From Prunus persica (lineage: Eukaryota > Streptophyta > Magnoliopsida > Rosales > Rosaceae): 64,000 nt of DNA. Positions 1-10,676 of the stretch are shown in pieces (the stretch's first letter is position 1; the number at the start of each line of letters is the position of its first letter). The stretch is from the NCBI RefSeq assembly GCF_000346465.2, contig NC_034010.1:20020087-20084086 (forward strand), in the 5' to 3' direction. The position numbers and the translations under genes are program-made. The notes under the pieces are model-generated. The model had not been told where the DNA came from, made no database searches, and saw nothing but the letters and a program-made list of their open reading frames with translations.

Positions 1-660
1 TCCTTGCAAGTGACTGTTGGGTCCTAATTCTCTGTAAACGATATCAGAGAGTCCACTGTGAGGCCTAATACCCATAGTACAACTGAAGAAGCAAGTTCTT
101 ATTGTGATGGGACTAAAATAAGAAAATTGTCCAATGGGAATCAACACACCTACGACCATGGGCAAGGATAAAATCTGAAAACTATAAAATAAAAATATTA
201 AAAAATTAAAAAAGAAAGATTTTTTAGTGTTTAGTTCAATTAAGATTCTAGAACATTTAATTTAACTAAGATTCTAGAACATTTATTTCAACTAAAATTC
301 TAGAACATTTATTTCAACTAAGATTCTAGAACATTTTTTTGAACTAAGATTCTAGAACATTCATTTCAACTAAAGATTCTAGATTGTTTAAAAAGATTTT
401 AAAAAGCTCTTCCCTTATAAGGGACTTCCACGTGGAGATCTGGAATGCTTCAATTTTTGTTACGATTTATTCACACCAACCTCCTCAGTTCTCAAAATTC
501 AATAGATACTAATACAAAAACCCTTTCATTTGAATATTGTTTGAATGTACTGTATCAAAAGAAAAAATGTTTGAATACCCACTTTTATGATAAAAGACAT
601 AAATAAATAAATCATAGGCATCAAACTTATACAATTTATACTCATGTCATATATATCATA
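1..660. repeat. Split copy of a dispersed non-coding sequence
   Basis: Bases ~20-118 and ~594-650 both resemble one continuous stretch at ~38975-39120. Shared landmarks are GGTCCTAATTC, GTGATGGGACTAAAA and ATAAATAAATAAATCATAGGC. In this copy the two halves are separated by about 475 bases (119-593) that are absent from the other copy. I see no coding sequence. The simplest reading is one ancestral sequence duplicated, with this copy later interrupted. Confidence 0.5.
232..388. repeat. ~28-bp tandem repeat containing TTCTAGAA
   Basis: About six imperfect units of roughly 28 bp are built on the core AAGATTCTAGAACATTT. Each TTCTAGAA is a tail-to-tail pair of heat-shock-element half sites. At 350-362 three half sites follow in register (TTC-2-GAA-2-TTC). 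A CACGTG (G-box) follows near 430. No gene starts downstream within 1.8 kb, so a regulatory role is unproven. Confidence 0.6.
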
Positions 661-2217
661 CTAGCCTCCTTGCTCGAGCAGAAGCACATGCGAACAAGGA
701 TGGACCCATGTGTAGGCTAGAGTGGACTCCAGCTCAGGACAAAATTTCTAAGTTATGAAACAAGTTGTAAATTTTATAAGGTTATTTATACTATAATAAA
801 TATTAGCCCACCATAGCAGTATATAAATATAGACATGGCAAACAGGTCGTTTTAACGGGTTTCGGGTTGTGTTCGTGTTAACCCATTAATTTAATAGGTT
901 GACACAAGCTAACGGGTGAGAAATACCAGATCCAAACACGACCCATTACAATTCGCGAATGAACCGACACGACCCGTTAAGAATAAACCAGAAAGGAAAA
1001 AAAAAAAAATTAAACTATCACCTAACCAACCAGCAACCCCACTCCCTCTACCCTTTTTCGCCTAATTTTCATCTTTCATAAACACCATTCAGAAGTCTAC
1101 AAGTTCGGGATTAGTCTTGGATAAAGATAAAATAAGAGAAACAAAATAGTTGGTTGATTAGATTATGAGTGCTGCTAAACGAACCCTAAAATTAACTGAG
1201 TACACATTACTACCAAACTATTTATTGAATTACTAATTTATCCTAATATAAAATGACCAAAAAGGATATACTGAATTGTGAAACAAATAAAATTTTAATA
1301 AGTAAACCTTACTCACTATATTCAACCCTTATCAAACCTAGAAAAGTCTTCGTATTGCTTGGTGCTCACGAATAACGCAATGAGTACTAGTTTAGGATTG
1401 GTATTACGAAATTAAAGATTTTGATGAAACCCAAAATCTGAAAAGAGGACACAAATTCATGTAAAAAGAGAAACCTGGTTCAGGATTGGTATTAGAGTGT
1501 TGTATTAGGGCTATTTTTGGTAGTTAAATAGGGTGTATTTAGTTAATTTTATATTTTAATTAAAATATTAGGGTTAACTTAGATTATAGGGTGTGCTTAG
1601 TTAATTTTAGGGTTCATTTAGCAGCACTCTTAGATTACTTATATATATATTTAAAAAAACAGAGAGGGAGAGAAGAAGAGAAGAAAAAGAAAATGGAGAG
1701 AAGAAGAAGAAAAAGAAAAGGGAGAGAAGAGAAAGAGATGGAGAGAAGAAGAAGAAGAAGAAAAAGAAAAGGGAGAGAAGAAGAGAAGAACAAAAATGGA
1801 GAGAAAAGAATGAGATGGAGAGAAGAAGAAGAAGAAGATTATACCAAAATATGTTGGCTGAGGATAAACTAGATAACCCAGGAAATTGTGACAAAAATAT
1901 AGGCAAACATTCTTTATATCTTGCATTTAACCTGGTAAACTAGAATTAAGATTTAAACAAGAATTGCATCCGAAACTCTATGATTAAGACGTTTCTGAAA
2001 ACTACATATTAGAGCATAGCATTACCAAATCAATCCTCAGCAAAACTTGGTGATAAAATACAAACAGGGACCTTCCCTTTCTCAGTAAAGGCAAAAGTTT
2101 CCACATTCTTCTAGAGATAAATATATAATGGGAAATCATGTATCTCTGAACCTGGCAAAGTAAAACTAAAATCACCAAATGAACATAGTAGAAAGATGAC
2201 GCATCTTCCCCACTATC
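389..2217. other. Intergenic AT-rich DNA, no gene seen
   Basis: Nothing codes convincingly here. Bases ~836-985 hold a degenerate inverted sequence (AACGGGT near 854, ACCCGTTAA near 974), likely an old transposon scar. Bases ~1655-1845 are a purine tract of GAAGAA/GAGAGA repeats; open frames through it are low-complexity Lys/Glu/Arg artefacts. Confidence 0.6.
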
Positions 2218-2358
2218 TCACTTCCTACCAGGGGTCTTGACAACCTGCCTATTCCTCTTCTTAACACCAGATTTGGAGACCTTGAGACTCTTGTGTCTAA
2301 CACTCACCCTGGCAAGGGCTACTTTCTTCAAATCAGGTCTATAGAAATTGTCCGCCAT
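2218..2358 (-). pseudogene. RPL28: Ribosomal protein eL28 (RPL28), orphan last exon
   Basis: The minus strand encodes 46 residues ending in TGA that match the C-terminus of plant large-subunit protein eL28. The diagnostic stretch is [10 protein letters not shown], followed by ALARVSV and [10 protein letters not shown]. The full protein is about 143 residues; the first ~97 are absent. A splice acceptor (CAG) lies immediately upstream at 2361-2359. The ATG happens to be the first codon after it, so a transcript splicing the 5' leader to this exon could still make a short C-terminal peptide. The intervening 490 bases contain none of the missing exons. I read this as a gene that lost its middle, or a partial duplicate; the family match is strong, the functional state is inferred. 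Confidence 0.75.
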
Positions 2359-2603
2359 CTGGAACAATTTACAATTAAAAAGCAATTTAGCTAGTGCTGA
2401 TATGAAAATTGTAGAAAACTAAATGCAACTTTGTGCTCTATCATGAGAAAACAAGATGAATCACAAAAATCCATATGTTTGACACGAGAGGGCTTAAAAG
2501 AAACATACTATTCCAGATCATACAAAACAATTTCAAACCATTAATTCTGTTATGATCGCATGATTTTTGAAGAGAGAGAGTTTATGTTAACAATAACCAG
2601 AGC

Positions 2604-2828
2604 TTTGACAATAACCAAAGCAAAACCACACAAACAACTATACCCAAACTTTCACTACCTGGGTAAAGATTTGAACTTGACCAAAAAGGGAAGAAGGAAT
2701 AAGAGACTTTGACAATAACCAAAGCAAAACCACACAAACGGTTATACCCAAACTTTCACTATCTGGGTTAAGATTCGAACTTGACCCAAAGGTCCCAACT
2801 TGAACCAAATGGGAAGAAGGAATAAGAG
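2604..2828. repeat. Tandem duplication, ~107-bp unit, in the eL28 remnant
   Basis: The stretch from CTTTGACAATAACC to AGGAATAAGAGA occurs twice in direct order (about 2604-2708 and 2707-2828). The second copy differs by point changes and a short insertion (CCCAAAGGTCCCAACTTGAA). It lies where the missing eL28 exons should be. Confidence 0.75.
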
Positions 2829-2847
2829 AGACCAGAAAACTTACCTG

Positions 2848-2872
2848 GTTAAGATTCGAAGAATCAGTCACG

Positions 2873-2924
<52 letters not shown>

Positions 2925-3040
2925 AAAGTTGCGACCCAGAGAGAGCTAGAGTTGCGAGCGAGAGAGAGAGCCAGACTCGTTGTTTCAATTTAGTGAATAG
3001 CTTATTTTGCGAAGGCAATTTCAACCTCTCTATATAAGGA
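2848..3040 (-). promoter_or_regulatory. Candidate promoter and 5' leader of the eL28 remnant
   Basis: Read on the minus strand, a TATA-like TTATATAG at about 3029-3037 is followed by a CT-rich leader, including the (GA)n run at 2877-2921. A good splice donor (CAG|GTAAGT) follows at 2849-2844. A pyrimidine-rich leader with an intron near the start codon is usual for plant ribosomal protein genes. No transcript evidence is available here. Confidence 0.4.
2877..2921. repeat. (GA)n microsatellite
   Basis: An uninterrupted GA dinucleotide run of about 45 bases, CT-rich on the strand of the eL28 remnant. Confidence 0.9.
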
Positions 3041-3189
3041 GAGCGAGTGAGGAGGTTTTTTTTTACTGTTGGACTTCACAATCCCTTTTAACTTAGTCCC
3101 CCATTTTACCAAACATGGGCTTTAAGGTTTATTTAGCATAGTCCAACCTAATGAAGCCTACCAAACATGCCCTTAGTTCGTAGTCCAAA

Positions 3190-3924
3190 AGATATTCCAC
3201 ATAAATTTAGAATGGATGGATGGGATATTTTCTTAGACACCATGGAATCATTTTGCAAAGTACATGACATTGAGATGCCATATATGAATGCTCGGCTATA
3301 AAGTTGGTACACGTCATTCTTGTCAACAACATGATGACATTACAATGGAGCATCATTACAGGGTTGATTTATTCAATGATACATTAGATTATCAATTGGA
3401 AGTGTTAAACAGTAGATTTAGTGAAGGAACAATTGAACTTCTTATTCTTAGTTCTGCTTTGGACCCTAACAATGATTTTAAAGCATTTAAGATTGATGAT
3501 ATTTGCAAGCTTGCAAAGAAGTTTTATCATGCAGATTTCACTGCTAAAGACTTGAGTTTGTTGATGTGTCAGCTAGAACTTGTTGAGTTTGAAGTACATC
3601 AAGAAGATTTTGATATCCTTCAAAATATGTCTACTTTTTCTGAACTATGTCAAGGATTAATTAAAACAAACAGAGCAAAGACATTATTTGATTGATAGGT
3701 TGATTCGTTTAGTATTAACTCTTCCAATTTCTACAGCGACAATGGAAAGAGCATTTTCAGCCATGAAACATGTTAAGACTATACTTCGCAACAAGATGGA
3801 GGATGAATACCTTGCAAATTCTCTTATTGTCTACATTGAGAAAGAACATGTTGTGAATATTGATTCAGATTCAATAATCAAAGACTTTGATTCACTCAAG
3901 GAGCGAAGGGTTCCACTTCACTAG
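3190..3924 (+). pseudogene. hAT-superfamily transposase, C-terminal remnant
   Basis: Two overlapping open frames (3288-3695 and 3688-3924) encode the end of an Ac/hAT-type transposase of the zinc-finger MYM/TTF-like class. The first carries HYRVDLF and DLxLLxxQLELxEFE-type motifs. The second carries the C-terminal dimerisation signature LPISTATMERAFSAMK. Reading frame shifts near 3690. Upstream, 3210-3290 still reads as transposase but with a stop at 3298-3300. The N-terminal zinc finger is missing and no terminal inverted repeats were found, so this is a dead fragment. Confidence 0.8.
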
Positions 3925-4527
3925 GTAAGCTAGTTTTATTTCCTTTGCAATGCAATATTTGTTTGATATTTAACAATATGTGTTTAATTTGATGTTTATT
4001 TATATATTGACAATATGTGGAGAGAAAAAAAAATATTAGCCCACCCTTAGAAAAATTCCTGGATCCGTCCTTGCATGTCAAAGGCCTTTTTTTGCAATTT
4101 ATTTTGTTTTTTTTATACAATTGCATTTTCCTTACATCCGTCCACGCATGTGCCAACTTGTTTCTTTTTTCTTTTTTATTTTATTTTTAGAATTAAGAAA
4201 ATATAATATGGGTAGTTATGTTTCATGAAAGTAGGACCTATTATCTGATTTTGTTTTTCTTTTTAATTTTTTTTAATATGAAAAAATATGAATTTACTAT
4301 ATTATCCTCATTTAATTAATAATTTCAATTCTTAATGTTTGAATTAACCAAGGGCATTTTCTGGTATTTTGAATATTTCATCATTCTCTACCTTTTGCTT
4401 TATATATATATATCGCACTTTATATTGGTTATACATGCATTAATTTAAAATATAGCCAAGACATCGGTCTATATGATATAAATAACAACATTCGTTAATA
4501 TAATAGAGTGCAACATGATTAACTATC
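3925..4527. repeat. AT-rich intergenic DNA with a dispersed repeat
   Basis: Bases ~4180-4412 match 24910-25140 in inverted orientation. Landmarks are TACCTTTTGCTTTATATATA and TTAATTAATAATTTCAATTC here, with their reverse complements there. The element is about 235 bp and non-coding; I could not assign a superfamily. Confidence 0.6.
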
Positions 4528-4601
4528 CTTGTGCAAAATCCATTAAGGTCAACGGCAAAAGAGGGCATGTCCTGCGGCGACTTTGTGCCGTTCGATGTGC
4601 T
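4528..4601 (-). pseudogene. Severed 3' end of membrane-protein gene A
   Basis: On the minus strand this flank of Copia-1 aligns with the last codons of paralogue C at about 27630-27700. Shared features are an RRT-x-PLLPL motif and the spacing to an AATCCA block. The rest of gene A resumes at 23011 across the 18.4-kb insertion. The PLLPL frame is offset from the frame of gene A at 23014, so the gene also carries a small deletion or frameshift close to the join. Confidence 0.65.
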
Positions 4602-4865
4602 TGTTGAGATTTATCTTAATTATGTTTTCTGCAGAATAATTATTAGTTCCTATTTTATAGGAGTCAGTTGTTTTTCTTTCCTGGTCTTTAGAAATCCCTC
4701 TAGTTGATAGAGTTTGTTAGACGTGTTTTAGTTGTTCCTCTTTATTTGCTAATTAGTTGTTTGTACGCTCCTTATAAGAAGAGCATGTTTCAGTCAATGA
4801 ATAACCAGTTCAATTCAGCAATTCTATTGTCTTCTTATTTTCAAAGCTATCTTTTAGTTCTCACA
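4602..4865 (+). repeat. Copia-1 5' LTR
   Basis: TG...CA bounded, 264 bp, followed three bases later by the primer-binding site. A TTATAAG near 4765 is a possible TATA element. Confidence 0.93.
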
Positions 4866-4947
4866 ATATGGTATCAAAGCCCCCACTGGGTCTAACTTAA
4901 AATTCTCCAAAAAGCAACAGCTTTCTTAACTTGCAGCAGCAAGAATT

Positions 4948-6105
4948 AATGGCATCCGACAAGGTTCAAGAGAACTAAGTGCAGCCGGCCATATCGCTTC
5001 GATGGTCATTATGACCATTGGGGCATGTTGATGGAGAATTTTCTGAGATCCAAAGAGTATTGGAGTCTCATTGAAAATGGAATTGCTGAACCAGCAGAGG
5101 GAGCGTTGTTGACAGAAGCGACTTGATGAACAGAAATTGAAGGATTTGAAAGTGAAAAACTACCTCTTCCAAGCAATTGATCGATCCATTTCGGAGACTA
5201 TTCTCTAGAAGGACACTTCCAAGCAGATATGGGAGTCTATGAAGAAAAAGTATCAAGGTTCCACCAAGGTGAAGCGTGCACAGCTTCAAGCACTCCGGAG
5301 AGATTTTGAAACTCTTCACATGAAACCAGACGATTCTGTTGATGAATACTTCTCAAAGACGATGGCAATTGCAAGTAAGATGCGGCTTCATGGTGACAAG
5401 ATGGATGATGTCACAATCATTGAAAAAATTATGCATTCAATGTCACCAAAGTTTAACTATGTTGTTTGTGCAATTGAGGAAGCAAACGACATTGAAACAA
5501 TGTCATTAGATGAATTGCAAAGTTCACTGTTGGTACATGAGCAGAAATTTAAAAGTCATGACACTTCAAAAGAAGAGAGCTTTAAAAGTCTCCACCAGCA
5601 ACTACTCATCATCATCATGGAGAGGTTCCGGACGTGGTCAAGGTAGAGGCGAAGGTGCTCATGATTCCGGCGGCAGAAATCATGATTCCAGCAATAGAGG
5701 AAATCACTATTCCAGCAATAGAGGAAATTATGATTCCAGCAACAGAGGAAATTATGATTCCAGCAACAGAGGCAAAGATCGATACAGACACCAAAGTTAT
5801 CATGAGTCACAGCTCGACAAATCAAATATTGAGTGCTATAGGTGTGGTAGATATGGTCACTACTGTTCTGAATGCCGCACTAACATGAATAGAGAAAGGG
5901 GAGAAAAATCCAATTTTACAGAGAAAGAAGAGGCTACACTTTTGCTGGTGTGTCAAGCCGTGGAGAACACTCATCAGGATGTATGGTACATTGACACAGG
6001 ATGCAGTAACCATATGAGCGGTAACAAGTCATCATTCTCTTACTTAGATGAGTCTTTTCGATCTACTGTTCGTTTTTGTGATAATTCTGTAATTTCTGTT
6101 ATGGG
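4948..6105 (+). pseudogene. Copia-1 gag and protease, broken
   Basis: The reading starts at the ATG near 4949 and hits stops within the first 70 codons. It is open again from 5239 (gag UBN2-type region with DSVDEYFSKTMAIASKMR). A frame shift near 5620 follows. The zinc knuckle CYRCGRYGHYCSEC is intact at about 5833-5874. The protease active-site motif WYIDTGCSNHM lies at about 5983-6015. Coding is then cut at 6105 by the LARD-like insertion and resumes at 11185. Confidence 0.88.
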
Positions 6106-6608
6106 TGTTGATGCTCAAAATGGTTAGGCCAAGATTGAGTCCAACTTAGTGATGAGGTGTGATAGATGATGGGTGAAGGTGAGGACCTTCACCAAGTGTG
6201 TGAGGATTTGGGCAAACGATAAACATATAAAAGACAAGATGTACGTGGTTCACCCGAATGATGGGCTACGTCCACGGAGAAGGGTGTTCTCATTATGATA
6301 ATGTTTGTTTACATTTGTACAAGGGGATTAGACCCAAATATAAAGATAACAAGTGAGAAGCCCAGGCCAGAGATGGATCCAGAAGAGAGAGTCCCCAAGA
6401 GCCAGTCCCCTTCTAAGGAAAGAGTAGTCTTCTTTTATAGGTGAGGGGGAGTATTCACTTCTTGTAGTTTTCCGATGTGGGACTCCTCCTGCTTTGCTTA
6501 GAGTTGTGATTTGTGGTGATGCTTCTTTGGCTAAGGTGATGACCTCTCAAAGCATGGCACTCGAATGATCTAGCCTAGCTAGTTGCTCGGTCAGTTATGG
6601 TACAAACA
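6106..6608 (-). repeat. LARD-like element LTR (left copy, 3' LTR)
   Basis: 503 bp, begins TGTTGATGCTC and ends GGTACAAACA. It is the downstream LTR because the element is in minus orientation. Confidence 0.93.
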
Positions 6609-6779
6609 GTAGTCCCCCAAGTTCTTGAGTAAGAAGGTACTTCTTGGTTGGGGACTTGTAATTTTAAGTGCACTGGCCGAGCAACACCATAGTTCATCTT
6701 CCAAGCTGTATAGTGCACTACCCATAGTCCCCCAAGTCCTCGGGTAAGAAGGACATTTGGAAGGGAGAGAACTTGGCAC

Positions 6780-7885
6780 GAGGGTGCCGAAGGTGAAGGG
6801 GTAGCCGAAGGGACAAAGTTGCATGTATCAGGGTAATGTGGTTGGGCACGAGGGTGCCAAAGGCATATGAATTGCATGTGTCAAGGCGATGGGCTTAGGC
6901 ACGAGGGTGCCGAAGGTGACACTAAGCTTGCATGTTTGCAAGGCAATGTGTTTAGGCACAGGGGTGCTGAAGACAAAGAGAATGCCGAAGGAGACATGAA
7001 GCTTGCATGTCACAAGGCAATGTGGCTGGGCAAAAGGGTGCCGAAGGCACAAAGCTTGCATGTTGCAAGGCGATGTGGCCTAGGCACAAGGGTGCCGAAG
7101 GCATAAGACTTGCATGTTGCAAGACAATGGAGCTAGGCACGGGGGTGCCGAAGGCAAAGGGAATGCCGAAGGCACAGAGCTTGCATGTCGCAAGGCAATG
7201 TGCCTAGGCACGAGGGTGCCGAAGGCATAAGACTTGCATGTTGCAAGACAATGGAGCTAGGCACGGGGGTACCGAAGGCAAAGGGGATGCCGAAGGCACA
7301 GAGCTTGCATGTCGCGAGGCAATGTGCCTAGGCACGAGGGTGCCGAAGGCATAAGACTTGCATGTTGCAAGATAATAGAGCTAGGCACAGGGGTGCCGAA
7401 GGCATAGGGGATGCCGAAGACACAAAGCTTGGATATCGCAAGGCAATGTGCCTAGGCACGAGGGTGCCGAAGGCATAAGACTTGCATGTTGCAAGGCGAC
7501 AAAGCTTGCATGTTGCAAGGCGATGTGGCTAGGCACGTGGGTGCCGAAGGCGACACAAAGCTTGCATGTTGCAAGGCGACAAAGCTTGCATGTTGCAAGG
7601 CGATGTAGCTAGGCACGTGGGTGCCGAAGGCGACACAAAGCTTGCATGTCGCAAGGCGATGTGGCTAGGCACGGGGGTGTCGAAGGCGACACGAAGCTTG
7701 CATGTTGCAAGGTGATGTGGCCTAGGCACAGGGGTGCCGAAGGCGACACAAAGCTTGCATGTCGCAAGGCGATGTGGCTAGGCACGGGGGTGCCGAAGGC
7801 GACACAAAGCTTGCATGTTGCAAGGTGACAAAGCTTGCATGTTGCAAGGTGATGTGGCCTAGGCACAGGGGTGCCGAAGGCATAA
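6780..7885. repeat. Tandem array of short hairpin-bearing units
   Basis: More than a dozen units carry GGCAC-GRGG-GTGCCGAAGGC and CTTGCATGTTGCAAGG. The 7500-7870 part has units of about 60 bp or combinations of these. The 7100-7480 part is a higher-order unit of about 120 bp. Each unit has two small hairpins: CTTGCA-TGT-TGCAAG, and GGCAC paired with GTGCC. Open frames on both strands across the array are periodic artefacts. Confidence 0.9.
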
Positions 7886-8134
7886 GGGTGCTTGTGGACA
7901 TTTGGGCTTTCGGCATGTCCTTGGAGCTGGGCCTTCAAGGCTTCGGCAAGGGCTTGTCCTTGGAGCTAGGCCTTCAAGGCTTCGGCAAGGGCTGGGCTGT
8001 GCTGTAAATTTGGAAGGAGCCGGGGAGGCTTCGGAATAGAGCTACTGGAGCTGGGTTTTGGACTGGTTTGGAGCTGGGCTGTGAAAGGATCCTTCGGCAA
8101 GGATTTTGTTGAGCTGTGTGTTTGTGCCCCATAG

Positions 8135-9480
8135 CCCTTGCCGTTCGGCAGGGGTTATTTGAACAGTTTCAAGGGCCTTTTTTTTTTTTTTTTTTTTGGA
8201 TGGCCTAATTACCTTGTGAACCCTTGGGGCTTTCTTGGAGTGGGCTATGAGTGCGGATTAAGAAGCTGGGTTGCGATCATTGGAGCCGTGTTCTCTCCGT
8301 TTTGGCAAGGCAAGGGGCTGGACCATTGGGGTTGGACCATTGGGGCTAGGCCATTGGTGTGTTGTTAATAGCTAGGGTTTTGGAAGTGTACTTCTCTTAT
8401 AAGCCTTGCCGTTCGGCAAGGTCCCTTTGGGAAATGTGGGTATTCTTGCGAGCAATGGTAATTCGGCAGAGCTTGGTCAGTGTTCCCCTTCGGCAAAAGG
8501 CTTCGGCAAGGTATGAAAGAATGTTTGGAGGAGCTCAGATTTTGCATAGGCCGTTGCCGTTCGGCAGTGGCCTCCAAAATAAATAGGAACCATGAGTCTG
8601 CGAAATCTCAGCCCCCGAATTTCTTCGGAATCACCGGTCCCATTTTGCGACGTCCATAGCTTGAACATATGTGCGAGCCTCCTTTCAAATCCTCGGTAAG
8701 AGATATCAAAGAGAGCTGTTCAACCCTTGCCATTCGGCAATGGTGCATTGAGAAAATTTTGAGCTTCTTGTGGTGGCTTCGCACAGACCTTCGGCAGGTG
8801 TCCTTGCGAGAGGACCATGAGGTTTCACGGGTGCGGCAGATTTGATCGGTAGGAGCTGATACCGTTCAACAAGGATCTGGGTCCTTGGTTCCTGCGACGA
8901 GTTGGGGCTGGGTCTTTGGTGTCGTGCCCCTATTTGTTTTTTCTCAACCCTTGCCGAACGGCAAGGGTCAATTGGAAATTATTTTTTTTTTTTAGGCCTC
9001 TTGTATCTTCGACAAGATGTGATCTAGGCAGTTTTCAGCAGGGTCATTTGGTGACAAATTTCGGGGAGCTCCGAGATCTTCTTCACGGTTCTTACCGTTC
9101 GGCAAGGGGACTGGGTTCGTGAGAGGACCGTGTAGTCTCATGGATGTGGCAGATTGTCGTGCTTGATCTTCGAAAGGAGTTTTGTTGGAGGGCCTCGCAG
9201 CTTCTGCATAACCCTTGCTGTTCGGCAAGGGAGCCGGGCCGGGATTGAAGCTTGGTGGTTTCGGCAAAGGGTGAAAGCTGGTGGAGCTGGGTTCGCAAGG
9301 GTTGGGCCTAAGCCTGCAATTCGGGTGCTCCTTGGAGCTAGTCTTGCTTCGGTAAGGAGGACTTGGATCGGTTTTGGTTTTGTGGGTTCGCAAGTCCCAA
9401 TGTTTGGTAAGTGGTGAGCTCGTTGAAGCAATTCTTGTGAGGTTACTGTTAGACTGGCACCGGACTTGCCGTTTGGCAAG
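8135..9480. repeat. Dispersed CCTTGCCGTTCGGCAAGG palindromes
   Basis: Eight near-identical hairpins lie at about 8135, 8404, 8551, 8724, 8948, 9091, 9212 and 9464. Each has a stem of about seven bases around a GTTC-type loop. The 8948 copy has the opposite loop (GAAC). Between them the DNA is non-coding and also holds many TTCGGCAAGG half sites. Confidence 0.85.
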
Positions 9481-9540
9481 ATTAATTGGGAAGGTTTTGT
9501 TACTTTGGAGCCGGGCCTGCCTTGGAGCTGGCTTCACGAG

Positions 9541-10656
9541 TTAGCGATTTTGGTGAGCCTCCTTGCCTTTGCATAGTTTTGCCGAAGGGTAAGGCATCAC
9601 CAATAGGTTTTGGGTGCCTTGAGAGGTTGTGGCAGAGATGGGGAGGAGATAGTGCGAGGTGGCGGCGGTCCATGCTCTGGTTTTTGGAGAAACATAGCAT
9701 CGCAGAGAGCTACTTCTTCTTCTTTGCTGTTTCAGGTTTGGCCAATTGGTTGACTTGGCTGATGGAGTTCCGAACGGCATGCTGCCACTGTCAATTCGTA
9801 GTATATTTATCCACATTTGCTGAATTATGTTCAACTTGCTAGCCCTTAAATCATAGAATGACAGTGTGCCAAGCTTCTGATTTAAGTGATGGAGGGTGCT
9901 GGGTGCCTTGAGAAATTTCTTGGCTGGGTGTGCCATATTTTGGAGACAATATGTGAGGTGCCGATCTGAAGCTCGTACTTTGTCTTCAGATTGTGGGATT
10001 TTTCGTGGCTTCCTTTGTGCCTTATGTGCATCAGCATGCTGGGCTGTAATTGGACCGATGTCCATGTGTATTTTCACCATGTTGGCCCACCAATGGCTTT
10101 TATTCTTACCACAATATAGGCTTTGTTTATTCTCATATCTCAAGTTAAATTGGCTGGTAATAAAATATGGTGTGCTTGCAAGTATATTGAAATAACGAAA
10201 TGCAAGAAAAAGGAATCTTATCTTTTGGGGAGGATGCATGTGGGCATCCTTCATATTGAAACATTGGTTTGCTCCTTGGCCATGCAAAGTGGCGGCAAGA
10301 CATTCAGCAACCGCCGAATTGGTGCTATTGTCAATGTGTTTTCTTCACTTTATTTAAATAATTGAAATTGAAACGTGGGCTTCCTTTGGATTGAAATGGT
10401 GGCTTGTTCCTGGCTATGCAAGCCATGCAAAGTGATATTCTAGATGAATATTTGGCAGCCTTCAAACTGAGACTCCTCAAAGTATCTGAAAGGTGGGTTG
10501 CTTCAACAAATACATGTCTTTGGCATATTGGTGCCTCGAGATCTCATGGTGACTTCGGCACGTATTGTGTTAAACAATAAGCTTAAAAGGTGATGATTGA
10601 AAGGGTGCCGAAGGGCACTGAAGGAAGGGAGAACGACAAAGGCTTCTTGTGTCGAT
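9541..10656. other. Interior of LARD-like element, no recognisable gene
   Basis: A 248-codon minus-strand frame (9541-10287) shows no zinc knuckle, protease, integrase or RT motif and has irregular composition. I do not treat it as a gene. Confidence 0.6.
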
Positions 10657-10673
10657 TCCCACAGACGGCGCCA
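10657..10673 (-). other. Primer-binding site of LARD-like element
   Basis: Minus-strand TGGCGCCGTCTGTGGGA begins three bases inside the LTR boundary at 10677. Confidence 0.8.
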
Positions 10674-10676
10674 AAC

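Noticed and set aside
836..985. Degenerate inverted AACGGGT/ACCCGTT sequence
   Set aside because: Probably an old transposon scar, but neither ends nor target duplication could be fixed, so I did not call an element.
1591..1926. Overlapping open frames rich in Lys/Glu/Arg or Ser/Phe/Leu
   Set aside because: They read through a purine microsatellite; periodic sequence opens several frames by chance.
6780..7885. Regular repeats that might look like a CRISPR array
   Set aside because: The spacers are themselves repeats, the host is a plant, and the array sits inside an LTR element.
6575..7938. Many frames with repeated GAEGDTKLAC-like or PSAP-like peptides
   Set aside because: They are translations of the short tandem array on both strands inside a non-coding element, with no start context or domain.
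9541..10287. 248-codon minus-strand frame in the LARD-like element
   Set aside because: No gag or pol motif and no family resemblance; a chance frame is more likely.
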